A stretch of 64,000 nt of DNA from Neoceratodus forsteri (lineage: Eukaryota > Chordata > Ceratodontiformes > Ceratodontidae): positions 665,411,501 to 665,475,500 of the forward strand of contig CM057456.1 in assembly GCA_016271365.2 (NCBI GenBank), written 5' to 3'. A model generated the notes under the pieces. That model ran no database searches and was not told the DNA's origin. It saw nothing but the letters and a program-made list of their open reading frames with translations. The translations under genes and the position numbers were made by a program. Each line of letters starts with the position of its first letter. The stretch's first letter is position 1. Positions 1 to 12,937 of this stretch are shown here, in pieces.

Positions 1-678
1 CAGATGACCTAAAGGTGGGCAAGCAATGTGAGAGGGCAGCAAGGAGGGCTGGGGGGATACTGGGAAGCATTGGAAGTGGCATCACCAGTAGAAAACAGGA
101 AGTTATTATCCTCTGTACAGACAGCTAGTGAGACCCCATCTGGAGTACTGTGTGCAGTTCTGGAGACCCAATCTCCACAAAGACATAGACAGGATGGAAG
201 CTGTCCAGAGGAAGCAACTAAAATGGTGCAGGGTCTGCACGAGAAGACATATGAAGAGAGATGAAAAGGAGCTTAATATGTATAGCCTTGAGGAAGGAGG
301 GAGGGGAGGACATAATAGAAATGTTCAAGTACCTCAAGGGAATCAACAAAAGTCAAAAGGTAGCATCTTTCAAAAAGAAAGGTGTGCAAGAACAAGAGGC
401 ACAATTTGAAGATGGGGGGTTGGCTCAGAGGTAATTTAAGAGTATTTTTCACAGAGAGGTTGTGGATGCATGGAGCGGCCTTCCGGAGAAGGTTGTGAGT
501 CAAAATCAGTGGTGGAATTCAAGCATGCATGGGACAGTCATAAGGCCATTCTAGGGGGTGGGGGTAGGAAGAAGTAGGCTGCTGGTTAACTAGGATCTGC
601 AGCTTATCCAGTAGGTAGGGAAATGGGCAGACTGGGTGGGCCAAGCGGTCCTTATCTGCCATCAAATTCTATGTTTCT
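1..678 (+). mobile_element. CR1-type LINE, 3' end (enters from left edge)
   Basis: This is the 3' part of a non-LTR retrotransposon: the last part of the reverse transcriptase frame and the 3' UTR, ending in a TTCTATG-type tail near 669-678. The opening bases match 63076 onward almost base for base, and the match continues to the tail of that copy, so both belong to one young subfamily. Translated pieces carry the CR1/L2 signature in different frames (RPHLEYCVQFW, then KRRHM-like and LNMYSLEE), which means small indels have broken the frame. It is not expected to encode anything functional. Confidence 0.85.
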
Positions 679-714
679 ATGTACATGTGTGTTAGTGTGT
701 GTGTGTGTGGGGGG

Positions 715-1945
715 GTACTTTGTTCTAGTTGCCTCCAGGATACTTTGTGTCTATTCCACTCCTTCTTAAATTCTATGACCATTTTAGCTCCAACCACTCT
801 CTCTGGTAGGCTATTCCAGCCATCCACCACCCTCTGTGTGAAAATAATATTTTCTCACTTTTCCCCTGAGCCTTCCCCCCAACTTTGTTTTGTGCCCCCT
901 TGACTTGGAGCTTCTCTTACTTTGGAAGATGCTTCCTTCCTGTACTCTGTTTATACCATTGATGTATTTGTATATTTCAGTCATGTCCCCCCTTTCCTCC
1001 AGGGAATACATATTTAACTCCATTAGTCTTTCCTCATACAGTGGTAGTTATCTAAAAGTTTCCTACCTTGAGGTACCACTGAGGCACTTTGCATTTACTG
1101 TAATGTGATCCTGCCTTGTTCTGTCTCAGTATACCAAGGTATACCTCAGTACTGCAAAACCTTTCTGTGACTAGCGCTGTGGGTCTTATCCAGCAGGCCC
1201 TGCACCATTTTAATTGCTCTTCACTGCACCGTCTCTACCCTGTCTATGTTCTTTCTCAGATGGAGCCTCCAGAACTGGATGCAGTAGTCCAGGTGCACTC
1301 TCACGAGTGTCTTATACAGGGGCAAGATGACCTCCCTCTTTCTACTTGTGATACCCCTCCCTATGCATCCAAGCATCTGGCTAGCATTTCCAGTTGCCTT
1401 ATTGCACTGCCTAGTTTCTCTTAGATCCTCTAAGATGATAACTCCCACGTCCCTTTCCTGCTTTGTGACTGTCACTACTTCCTCACCTACTTCGTATTTT
1501 GCCCCTGGGTTCTTGTGCTCTATGTGCATGATCCTGCACTTCTTTGCACTGAATCCCAGCTCCATTCCTCAGACTATTTTGCCATTTTTTTAAGGTCTTC
1601 CTTCCTTCTTTCAACACCCACTAGCATGTCCATCCTACTGCATACCTTTTATTGTCTGTGAAGAGGCATACCTTCCCCTCCAGTCCTTTTGCAATGTCCT
1701 CAATAAAGACATTGAAGAGGACCAGCCCCAACACCACCCCCTGTGGCATTGTGTTCTTCACCTCTCCCTCTCCAGAGTACTCACTGTTTACCACAACCTT
1801 CTGACTCCTGCCTTTCAGCCAGTTCTCCACCTGCAGTTTGTTAATAAGCTTTCGATGGGGAGGGCAGTGATGAAGGCCTTTCTGAAGTCCAGATAGGCCA
1901 CACCCACTGCACCTCCCCGGTCCTCCACCTTTATTACCCAGTCAT
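715..1945 (-). mobile_element. CR1-type LINE fragment, minus strand
   Basis: Reading the minus strand, the fragment codes for reverse transcriptase palm and thumb remnants. Around 1830-1621 there is a piece with MPQGVVLGLVLFNVFI and a decayed FADD box. Around 1565-1221 follow FSAKKCRIMHIEHKNPG, then TSRKREVILPLYKTLV and a LDYCIQFW-like motif. Around 1023-811 lies the LNMYSLEER C-terminal block. The order and motifs are those of the CR1/L2 group. It is broken into at least three frames and truncated at its 5' side near 1945. Its 3' end faces the plus-strand copy at 1-678 tail to tail. It is a different, more diverged subfamily. Confidence 0.8.
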
Positions 1946-2039
1946 GCTGTAGATTAGTACAATGAGTTAGAGCAAAACACAGTGCTTATCCTAAGTACAG
2001 TAAAAGTTAGGGTTAGATGTATAAGTAAATAAATGCCAT

Positions 2040-2640
2040 ATAAGGCAGTGTATGTGTGCTAGTGTGTGTGTGGCAATGCTCTGTGTGTAGATAGTGCACT
2101 GCTATGTTATACTGGAATACTGTATATATATGCATATATGTGTATATGTATTAGTCAGTGTGTGTGTGCATCACAGCAATTAGAATGTGCAGCTAGGTGG
2201 CTCAGTGGTTAGTGCAAAAATTGCTAGTTTACATTCTCCTGCCATCTAGATGAGTTTTAGCCTTATGCATGGCATTACTGATTTAAATGAGGCATCTAGT
2301 GGAACCCCCCACCCTCCAATGTCCTTCAGAGCCTGAAAATAAGAAAACTGTCCCTTGATGTCTTTTTTAATCAGTAAAAATGTGTGTAGACAGTGCACTG
2401 CTTTGTTATACTGGAATATATATGCAATGTGCATAGGTATTAGTCAGTGTGTGTGCATCACAACCATTAGAAAGTGCAGTTAGGTGGACCTTATGCATGT
2501 CATTGCTGATTTAAATGAGGTGTCTGCATATATGTGTATATGTATTAGTCAGTATGTGTCCACATATCACAATTAGAAAGTGCAATCAGGTGGCTTAGTG
2601 GTTAGTGCAAAAATTGCTAATTTCTCACTGCCCACAATAT
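2040..2640. repeat. Diverged tandem duplication, ~290-bp unit with tRNA-like A-box
   Basis: The block GTAGATAGTGCACTGCT at ~2092 recurs at ~2386 with one change. The following TATTAGTCAGTGTGTG and ATTAGAA(A/T)GTGCA blocks recur at ~2150, ~2435 and ~2545. Two of the units continue into AGGTGGCTCAGTGGTTAGTG or a near match (~2195 and ~2590), which looks like a polymerase III A-box of a tRNA-derived SINE; no convincing B-box follows. I read this as a segmental tandem repeat built on a partial SINE. Confidence 0.55.
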
Positions 2641-4140
2641 AACTATTTTGCAGCTGTGTTCACTCTTGCTAGAGTTTGTTGTTTGAGGTGTAACGGGACT
2701 CAGTTACCTGGCTGACTGTTTCCACTGGAAGAGGGGAATGGGTGGGGAGTCTAGGACTTTAGGTTTCACTGGATTACATTACAGTCAGATGCTGTACTGG
2801 AATTAGATTTTGATTCTGGTTCCACATATGGCCTGAGCTTTTGGGATTTGGATCTTTGGCCTACAGTACCAAAAATCCAAACAAGCAATCTAATAAAAAA
2901 AACAGTGTATCAGCTGATAAAAGAGATCTGAGCATTCCTGGTGATATTATAATGAGCAAGTAGGTGATCTGATTATTTTTATTGGACTAACAAGTAATGT
3001 TCAGTACACAATTTTTCAGCAGAGATGCATCAAAATTTTAAGTAGCTGATAAACTTTATGCAAATTCACCAAATTCATAATTCATGAATGTTGTGAATTT
3101 ACTGGTGGATACACCAACTTCACTGGTAAATTCTGCTATAGAAAATACTACTAAAGTGAATAAATTTCCTTCCCCCATGCACTGTTCTATAATTCCTCCC
3201 CACCCACCTCTCAAACATCATTATATATTATAATCTCCCTCTCATCCACCCATTAGCATCCTACTCCCTCCTGCCACCTCTGCCCAGGTGAATTTATGGA
3301 AAGAAGATATCTTCAAAAGGTATGCAGTAGTTCCAGTAGTACTTATATATGCTGTCCCACCACTCTTACTTCAAACACACTCTCCCCACCTCCTCTCACC
3401 CAACCAGACCTCATTTAACAAGATGACCGCCACACAACCCCCTCTGGGCCCCACCACACTCCTCCCCCCACCAGCACCCAGAAAAAATAATTTCTGTGAT
3501 GAGCTGCAATAAAGAAAACAGTCCCCTAGTGCAGTGCATCTGCCCTTTTCAGTGTCCATTTTGGTAATGGTGCTGGCACCTCAATGAATGGTGGCATCTT
3601 TGCTCCTAGGAAAACCTGATTAGCTGAACTTTCAGTCAGTGAGGTTTCACAAGGGGTAAATATGTGACCATTCATTAATGCACCAGCATGTTTGAATATA
3701 GTAATATTGTTATGTGGTTGCAGTTTACTGGACTATCAACATCTTTAAGATAAATGAAACAACTGAATAGAATTCTTCTATATTTTTCATTGAGTGCAGA
3801 CTTTCTTGTTTAGGATAAAATACAAGACTTCTCCTGACTCCCTCCCCCACCAGACACCAATGCTTTTGAGTACTGCTCAGTGGAAACTACCAAATCCATC
3901 GTAATCTCAAACTGGAACAACAATTTTAAGATCGATTAAATTGTGAGCATCCACACAGCACCCCTTTATTTGTTTATAGTGACATTAGAGTCAAGGTTCC
4001 CAAAGATCTGATCCACTCATTGAGTGAATTAAAAATCAAATAAAAAAATAAAAGTCAGATTTGTGACTGTAAAGGATGAAGAGAAAAGAGTGCTACAGTC
4101 AAATGATAAACGATCACATGGAGTTACTTTAAAAATGAAA
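2641..4140. other. No gene recognised
   Basis: AT-rich sequence with a C-rich patch around 3180-3480. No reading frame here has a recognisable motif, and I see no tandem repeat or RNA gene. Confidence 0.5.
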
Positions 4141-5300
4141 GGCTTCCACAGCCAAGGTCATTGTCAACAACTATCTGTCAGAGCGACTCCCGCTACATAG
4201 AGGAAGAAGACTAAGTGCTCCTTATCTCCACTATTGTTAGCACTAATCATTGAGCCACTGGCAATACAGATACAAGGTAATGAGAACAAAGTGTGGTTGA
4301 TGACATCCTCCCAAATCTACTTGCTTCTGCATGTCACTAAACCAAGCAGTTCTATACCAGAAATCACCAAGGTGCTGGAAGAATTACCCTAGTTCTCAGG
4401 GTATAAGCTCAGCTATCATAAATTAGAGATCATGAGCTTAGGTGAAAGTGCAAGACGTAACCCTTATACCATCAGTAGATTTAGAACAAATAGGAACTTA
4501 GGATGTGTATAGAAGTCCACTGCACAGCAGGGGTTGAGAATCAGACACTGCTACCCTTTCAAAAAATGATCCAATACATAACACACCTATGCAGTAATGT
4601 GGGAAAGACGCTGAACAACATTTATGCATTAAATGATAACCATTTATTGCACAATATTTATAGCAGATCTGGATAAATGGTACTCCATAACTCTGTCCAG
4701 GTTAGGGCACATCAATTTATTAAAAATGAATATCCTACAATGAGTTCTGTGTCCCATACCGTTGCTACTCAGGACTAACAAAGGCTGACAACAGTAGGCT
4801 GGGAAAAGCATGCAACAAGCTCATCTGCTGTAGCAAAAGACAAAAGATGAGTCTAATATACTTAAAGAATAACAGAGCACATTGGGGACCTAATTTCCCA
4901 GACTCTCACTCCTGCTACCTTGCAGCCAATGCCAGAATCATGCAAGACTGGTTAGTAAAATCTGAGGGGACAGTGTGGTTGCATTTAGAAAATAACCTAG
5001 CGGAAGTTGCAGCACAAGCTTACTTAGGGCAAGAGTGCAGAAAGTTACAGTACTTAAGAAATCAGGTGTTCATCACCTCCTGGTTGAAGCCATGCTTAAC
5101 CACGTGGCAGGGACTGCACAGAGACAGAGAACATCAAAAGGGGCCTCAATATTATCCCTACTCTGTGCTAATCCAGAATTTGTCAATGGTATATCAAACC
5201 CCAGATTTAAGGAATTGGAACAGGAAGGGATACAATGTTTTGGGGAATTAATCACCACTGCTTGAATTAAACAGTTTGATAGTCTCCAAATGACATAAAA
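4141..5300 (+). mobile_element. L1-like LINE fragment (reverse transcriptase end)
   Basis: The plus strand, read across several frames, follows the order of an L1-clade reverse transcriptase. Near 4150-4260 is a decayed SERLP..RG...PLSP..F..IEPLA block. Near 4370-4440 is an ITKVLEELP.FSGYKLSY.K.EIMSLG block, which is the ISGYK..W.KSE..PL motif of L1. Near 4680-4780 there are traces of the I.LIKMNILP thumb block. Near 4860-4960 is a frame matching the L..Y.LAA..R...DW region. At least five frame changes or stops are present, so this is an old pseudogene. Clade assignment rests on motif order only. Confidence 0.65.
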
Positions 5301-7040
5301 ATAGCAGGGGGTACCAGCTCAGACACCTTCAAGCAAGAACATAAGTGATTAAAGTGCAACAAACACTCCCTGAAGAATCCTCATTGGTCACACCTGAATC
5401 CTTAATATTGCACTAGAGACAAAAGTCACAAAATCCTATGTCAATGGTGGTTGTCCAAGCAAACTAGGAAAAAGAAGGACAACTTATCATTTAAAACAAA
5501 ACTTAGAAGGAAAGAGGATCTAGGGCCAGAAATCCCTGATGTGCACAGGAAAACACTGCAAAACACAGTAACAAATTTAAGGAGTCCCAATGTAAATTCC
5601 TACATAGATTGTACAGATTGCTTAGCAAAGTACATACTGTAAATTACATAAAGTAAATAAATTTCACCCTGCAGTCTCATCAATATGCAGCAGGTGTAAC
5701 ATAGAAGAATGCATTTATTTTTCATTACTTCTGGGACAGTGATATAATGAAGCATTTTTGGACTCTAATAGCAAAATGAAATCAGCTGCATCATGCAGTA
5801 AGATATTCTATTAGACCCTATAATCTTATTGTTTGGGATGGATGATTAATTAATCTTGTTATTTATGCTGCACATAGTCTTTTTAACAAAGTATAAAATA
5901 GAAAATTCAAAGAAATAATTTTATGAAAACCTTAATATAGTAGGTGTCTATTTTGTCTGTTAGTAACTTTTGTAGCACTTATGTAAAATACCTGGATAGA
6001 CTTCAGTTTAAAACCTTGAAAATGCTTATGACTGCTCTGATAATTGGTTGTCTCAGATACAGCAAATACATTTTCCTTCACTATTTATGTGATGACAGTA
6101 TCTTTGTGTGAGGTAAGCACCTTGAGGGAGTACTCCAAAAAAATCTACTGTAGGTGGTTCTCAAAGGACAACAGATAAACATGTAAAACTGTAAAAGGAA
6201 ACTATGAATACCATAGATCATATTCTTAACATTTCTTGCCATTTTGGCATTCTTATAACTATTCTCTCAGGGGCCTGTGTAGGGGCTATACTTAACTTAT
6301 CTACTGTTCAGATCAGTTTTAATCAAACATTCTAAATGTTTCAATATTTTCTAAGAGTAAATGAGGGACTTCCCAGCTGAGTGTGAACAAACTGCACAAT
6401 ATCCCACTTGAGAAATAACAGGAGCTCTGCAGTCCCAACCAAAAAGTCCTTTATGCAAACATTTAGAATACCTTGATAAAAATTAGGATGTTTACACATA
6501 AGCGGTGTGGACCACTGTTTTATCTGTTAGGTTGGTAGTTGGTTTATATTGGTGTATACTATAGGATGCCATCTAGCTGGGGCAAGAAGTATTAAAGGGA
6601 GGAAAAACCTGAACCAGAGCTAAAAATTTCTTCCACTGCAGGAGAACACATTGGTAGCAGCCCTAAGGGAAAATAATTTTGTCATCTGCCCAGAAAGTAG
6701 TGCCAGCTTCTTCTTTGTGCTAGGACTCAATCCTCATGTGAGAAACTTGCCAGTGACCACCTTAGCAAGCTGTCCTGTAACACAGGATATACATTCTGAG
6801 TTCCATGTCATAATAGTGAAAATACAAACATGACTTGCACAACAGTGAGTACATATTGCCAAAACCAACACAGGCACAGAACCCACATCTGCACCTATCA
6901 GAATGGTGATTAATGCAGGGAGCTATGCCCCCCCTCCATATAAATATAATCAACTCCATGGGAGGGGGGCAGACACTGAACAGGGAAGATACCAGGCTGA
7001 GGCAACAGATCAGAAAAAAAATTAATCAGTAACCCCTACA
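5301..7040. other. No gene recognised
   Basis: AT-rich, low in motifs. A short lysine-rich frame at 5451-5642 may be a further remnant of the adjacent L1-like fragment, but I cannot show it. Confidence 0.4.
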
Positions 7041-7059
7041 GAGTTGCAAAATAATGTCA

Positions 7060-7140
7060 GCAAGCAGTTCTGAACCTAGGACCATCTGTACAGTAGGTAG
7101 CATCTACACCTACCACATCAGGCAACCAGCTCAGCAGCAG
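7060..7140 (-). mobile_element. tRNA-derived SINE head, minus strand
   Basis: On the minus strand the segment reads GAGCTGGTTGCCTGATGTGG followed about 45 bases later by GGTCCTAGGTTCAGAAC, resembling the A- and B-boxes of a tRNA gene. It does not fold cleanly as a functional tRNA. It may be a fragment of the SINE family at 15160 and 16168. Confidence 0.4.
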
Positions 7141-7284
7141 CAGACTGCACTGATGTACTTAACCTACACCAGGACATACAGCCTGGACATTCACCGTCGC
7201 TATAGTGGTCCTCATCCCTCGCTGTTCCAATGTTCTCGCTATGCTTGCACCATGGCTACTATGACATCTGCACAAAATGAGTAG

Positions 7285-8268
7285 CTCTTATTTGAGTTGT
7301 TCAATTTTGTTCGCTATTATAACATGTTACCTACTTTCTGTAGAAAGTTAGTCTGTGAGAGGATAACAATTATTCTAAATACTGCTCCTTTTTAGAAAGA
7401 TGATCAACTGATTATCTTGAAAAAACAGACACTATAGATACAAGAACACTACAGCCTAGAAACACAGTTCAATAATCCCACCCCGAAACAGGATTCTGGG
7501 TATGCCTCTAGAAAATGGAGGATGGCAGCCTATAAGACATGAGGCAAAAAGGTAAATACATTACTACCCACAGCACTGCTCTAGGAGCTGAAAACACAAA
7601 GTATCTCTTCCTCTCATAGAGAAACTGGGATTTACTCCAATACAGTGAAGCCACTTTAACAAGCAACATGCACTGACAGCATCACATTAACCACATTGAA
7701 AGCAATGCAGATCTATTGATTTGCTCACCCTGATATTGTTACTATCAAGTAGAATTAAGGCATCATTTTAGGAAACCATCAGCTGGGCAATGTTCCATAT
7801 GGCAGCTAATAGGGATCTACCCAAAGAAGATAAGGGCAGAGATAGTAAGAGCAAGGACTAGATGAAAAACAAAGTTTTTTTTTTTGTGTGTTTTATGTCT
7901 TCTCTCTCTCTCTTTTAGAAACAGACCAGATTCTTTATTTTCTTTTGTTAATTATTGGGACAAAGAGACAACAACCCCTGAAGGTGAGCCAATATCCAAG
8001 GCAATAATATAGATGTTCCCTCCTCTGGCTGAGCCTCCAGGCAGTATCCCAGGCCAGAGAGATAGTGTGATGGTGGGTGTTTGAGTGGCACTCAATGGAA
8101 AAGATAATCTGAAAGATCTATAGTTAGGGTAAGTACTGTAATTGCTCAGTCTTCAAAAGCTCAGTCTTCTTGACAGAGTCCCACACCTAGGTCAGTTGAG
8201 TCTTTCAACAAAACAAAACCATCCATCATCATTTCCCTTTCTTGTTTTTTTCACCTAGAAAAAGAAAA
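7285..8268. other. No gene recognised
   Basis: Unremarkable sequence with a poly-T/TC tract near 7875-7915. No motif-bearing frame. Confidence 0.4.
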
Positions 8269-8276
8269 CTGCCCTG

Positions 8277-8533
8277 CATACCTCTCAACTGTCCTTGATT
8301 TTCAGGGAAGTCCCTGATCTTGTCTCAAAAATTGCCTCTGTCCCTCTTAAAATTGTAGTTTCTGTTACTAAACAGTAAGGATTTGAAGCATAGAAGTATG
8401 GCAAACATTGGTGTTACAATCTGGATTTCTATCGGAAAATGCTTTTCATACTAGGCCTTTTTGATCTTTTAAGATGTGTCCCTGATTTTGATCATTTGTC
8501 CCTGATTTGTTAGGTAGGAGTTTGAGAGGTATG
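8277..8533. mobile_element. hAT-type MITE, copy 1 (257 bp)
   Basis: The element begins CATACCTCTCAACTGTCC and ends with the inverted GAGAGGTATG. It is flanked by a perfect 8-bp direct repeat, CTGCCCTG, at 8269-8276 and 8534-8541. An 8-bp target duplication with short terminal inverted repeats is the hallmark of hAT-superfamily DNA transposons. The inside is non-coding and carries several copies of TCCCTGATTT on one strand, probably subterminal transposase-binding sites. Two more copies lie at 44039 and 45193. Confidence 0.92.
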
Positions 8534-9079
8534 CTGCCCTGTGATGTCTTCAATGCTAGCCAACCTGACCCCTCTCAATACCCACCACCCCACCCCCATC
8601 CTTCACTTACCTCCCAAAGTTCCCAGGAAGCAATCCTCTCAGATGCCAGTGATGATATTCTCTCTGCTACAACTGTCTGAAAACTGTCTGAAAATAATGT
8701 AAGTCCAGTTAATGGCTTTTCAATGCATTTTGAATGTTTACTTATAACTTATTCATTTTTTATCATTTTTGCCCCAAGTTTTCATATCAAATTTTTTTCA
8801 CACCATTTCATGAAAAAGACAGGTGACCAGCCCGAACTTCTATCTTTGGGTATTTTCCTGAACAAATTGATGATGGGTAAACCCACTTTACCCTAGACAA
8901 CACCAAACTACTATGTAATGCTGGGTTTACCATACCCCTAGATTGTCTTCCTATTTTTAACTTTGTGTATGTATAATATTGCCTATGTACTCACTGGCGT
9001 GGAGCCCTTGCAAAGGACTCTATGACTCAAAGGTTGTAAATTCTGATTATATGTAAATAAATAAATAAAAATAAAATTT

Positions 9080-9800
9080 TCCAAAACCCCTCCAAAACAT
9101 GTTTTCACAGTTGCTCTTTAAAAAATCACCTTTGAGATGGGATTACAAAAATACCCATTATCATTATATGGGGGGGGGTGGTGATAAAAGAAAATATTTT
9201 GAAAATTTGTTGTCAAAATCCCACATAAACAATAAAGTTATGAATAAACATTGGATTTTTTCAGCGTTTACTCATTTGCTCAATTTTGAGATTTTGACCC
9301 TAATTTTCAACAAAATCAATTTTCTGTTTCACTTCATGAATATGACAGTTGTCATTTTCAAATCCCCCCCCCCCAAGACATCTTTTCATGGTCATGATGC
9401 AAAATGATGTTTTAGGTAGGATTTCATAAATAGCACCTATCATGTTCATTATAAGGTGGGGTAAGAAGAAGACTATGATGAAATGTTGGGGTCAAAATCT
9501 CAAAAAACAAACAAGTTCTGAAGAAACATTGAACTTTTTCAAGGTTTACTCACAACATTGAATTTTTTTTTACATTTTGAACCCACATTTTCAAAACCGT
9601 ATTTTTCCCTCCACCAAAGAACTACAGCAGGTGTCATGTTCAAATACGCTTCGCAAACCTGTTTTTTGTGGTTATTTTGCAAAATCGTGTTTTGGGTAGG
9701 ATTTGATAAATGACACCTGTCACGTTCATATGATGGGTTAATAAAAATACTATCTTGAAAATTCAGTCTTAAAATGTAAGTAAATGAAAGTGTTATAAGT
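9080..9800. repeat. Diverged ~280-bp AT-rich tandem repeat, about 2.5 units
   Basis: Equivalent markers recur at steady spacing: GGGATTACAAAAATACCC (~9137), GGATTTCATAAATAGCAC (~9419) and GGATTTGATAAATGACAC (~9699). Between them are repeated blocks such as AAACATTG(G/A)A.TTTTTC followed by TTTACTCA, and TTTTCAAA with C-runs. The region around 8735-8850 may be a further, more decayed unit. No coding potential. Confidence 0.65.
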
Positions 9801-12800
9801 GAACTTTTTAATTTCCCAATAATGATAATTTCACTATTAAAACGTCTTTTTTTTTCATTTGTTAAGTATGCTATCTACACCCGACCACAACACAGCTTAT
9901 ACAAGTAAGCAAACATGACTGGCACTGGCCAATGTTTGTTTTCAGAAGTAATGTATTTTTGGCAAAAACATCAGTGTATATTAATTTATCTTTTCATATT
10001 CTTTCTGCCGTTAACTGAGATGCAGAATTTTGAAGTTTATAAAAGTTCTGATTCCCTTGCAATGCTATCATGTAAAAGATAAACAACTCAGTGTGGTGCA
10101 ATGCTGTATACCATCAGAAGCATGTGTTAACACCATCATCATATATACACAGTAAACATCCAGTATTAAAAATCAACAGGCACTCAAAACAGATACATTT
10201 TTGAAAATTGTGAAAGGCATATTTCATTATTTTAATTATTTGAGTCATGACTTGAGTCACTGATTTCCAAAAATAGTCATAACAGTTTATTTCAATACTC
10301 TGCAACCAAGGAAATAAAAATATACTGATTATAAATCTCAAAATACCAAAAATACATTTTTGCTAAAACAATTTTGATAAAAACAAAATGAAAATGTTGC
10401 TACCAAATATTGCTGCTGTAACTGTTAAGTTTGACTTCACTACTCTGGATGGAAAGCTGAATAGCAGCACTGTAATGTCATCAAGCATTGTTTAGCTACA
10501 CTCCCATTGGTTAAGTACATTATGTGACATTTCAACTATGTTCTGTTTTTTATGTGGTATTTTTAATACCTATTTTATCTTGATAGTAGGCATGTCATCA
10601 ATAGTGTTAGCATCATTTAATGGGTACAGTAAATGTATTTTCACTTGTGTGGTATAAATTAGGGTAAGAAGTGGGAAAACACGTAGGAAGGAAAACAAGA
10701 GGTGGGGTAATATATGCAGGGGTATCTAAGGGTGTAGCAATGCATATAGTTTACAATTATTCTTATTAAAGTATATTTATTGAAAAGTTACTTTTTGCAA
10801 TCTATGTAAGCAACAAGAACCAACAGGGTGGGCAGTATTGGGCTATACTCACCTGCCCACTAGTATAATGAGGCTCAATGCCACAGGCAAAAGTCCTTAT
10901 ATCCTCTGTAAGTGTGCATATGGCCCATACCACCCACCCTGGAGGGTATTGTTGCACTTAGAACATTTTATTTTTTGCTTAGGCTATAAAAAATGTTTAA
11001 TAACATAACAGGTTTTAAGCATTAAAAAAATACAGTTTTCAAGTAAAATAGTCCTTCTACTGGAATATTACCAGTAGAGGGCATTGTGCTGAGTAGAGAG
11101 CCATGCTGATGTTGACAGCATCTTTTTATCAGGAAATATGCCTGTTATTAACCAGAGGAGGGGCATGAGGGCACAAAAAATATGATCCAGCAGCAGCAGG
11201 GTTTTTTCATAGGCTGCACACATTTGTGTGAAAGCAGCATTTGGGAATGTTTGAACTGAAGTGGTGGGCAGGAGGCAGCAAACAGTTACAGTAGGTAGCA
11301 GTTTATTATCAAGCACTGAGATAATTTAATTTGTTTTAGCAAAAAGAAACATAACTAATGAACTTTCACATGGAATTGTTGTGGGGGAATCACTTGTTGG
11401 CTCACTCACTAACAGAGAATAAAATAATGACAGCTATTTTAAATGCGATTATTCAGTTTCAATTCACTGATATTTTTGGTAAAAAAGCATGCAGGCACAG
11501 AGACAAGCTATTTACTAGTCTTTATTGTCTGATACATGCCTGGGTAGTGAGTGCTGTCAGCCAAACATGAAGCAGAGTTTCTCTAACCCATTTTGTAACT
11601 GCTGTTTATTGGTGATACTGCCGAAGGAAACACATACTGTCATTCTGTTTTACATTTTTTCTTCTGCTCATACTCACTGGCTCATTAGCCTTTAATTGTG
11701 CTAGACTTTAACAGCCTCTTCCTCACAAGGATTTCTGTAGGTTGGCTTTTGGGGGTAGTTGGGCAACCACAACAACTTTTAGAGGTCTCTGGCACAGGAT
11801 GCAGAGTGAGGTAAAGGTACAAATTATGCTAATATGCTTGTCAGCTTGTGTATAACTAAATCCCAATAGGTACCAGGGGTGTGGCAAATACTTTTGTTAT
11901 TAGCTGGTGATGTACTGGAGCAGCTTCTGTACTCTGCATACCATTCTAACTCAGTGGGTAGGAGAGAGACAGCTAGCTGTAGAGTTACCAGGATGATACA
12001 TGGGCTATCAGAATTGTGGTAGAGCTTTAACAGATCTGCTAGTGATGATGTAGTGGTGTGAGTTATTTGCTGGTGTGAACATACTCAATGGCACACAGAG
12101 AACACTCATGACATATAATGGATGCAGATACCACAACAGAAACACACTGCAAATGTTAACTAATTGCTGATTTTTACAGAATAAGTGACAGAACAAAGGT
12201 AAGAAAGAGAGAAATCTATTCATCATGATCATGGTTCAGTGCATGAGTCCTTAGTTATGACCTTAACCATGTACAAAAAGAGATTCAACTCTGGTGACCG
12301 CCATTTGAGCTGGGCATATCAGGCGTTTAGTTTTTTCCTTCAGGTATTCGTGGTCTGTTTATTAAGGGTCAGCCTTTGGTCTTCAGCACAGGTTGGTATC
12401 TAAACAAATTATTGGTGATCAGGCATTCACAAGTTTCATATATTTCTATAAGATAGAGTTTGTTGAATCTCAGGTTGACTTCAAAGAGTCATATCACATC
12501 TTGAATTCCTATACATTCTAAATCTACTGGCAGCCTAAAGGTTAAGTAAGAGATCCCTCTGGTTCATCCCATATCCCATGCAATCTCAGAAGTAAATTCC
12601 ATTTAGATCTGAGGCAGCCATAGTGCAGTCCTTTAGTACTAGCACTGATGTTGAATGTAGACTGATAGTGACATCGTTCTGATTCATATAGCTTGCAATA
12701 CGTTGCTGTCATTGCATGTGCTAATGGCTAACTGCACAGTAAAAAATGATCATTCTGGTTGAAGTTTGTAGGGTTTGTAGGGCTGGGGCTGATTCAGGAA

Positions 12801-12935
12801 GCCAAATGCAGGATCAATATTTACAGGAGGGAGTAGGTTTGCTGTTTGCGTGCACTTCAAGCCATCTACAACTTTCAGGCCATTCACAACCACATGCACT
12901 ATTTGCAGTTTGCAGGTTGCTGTTAAAATACAGTT
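9801..12935. other. No gene recognised
   Basis: Long AT-rich non-coding stretch. Short frames at 10114-10341, 11068-11316 and 12008-12232 show no family motif. Nothing here supports an RNA gene. Confidence 0.4.
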
Positions 12936-12937
12936 TA

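Noticed and set aside
7060..7140. Functional tRNA gene
   Set aside because: A- and B-box-like strings only; the stems do not pair convincingly.
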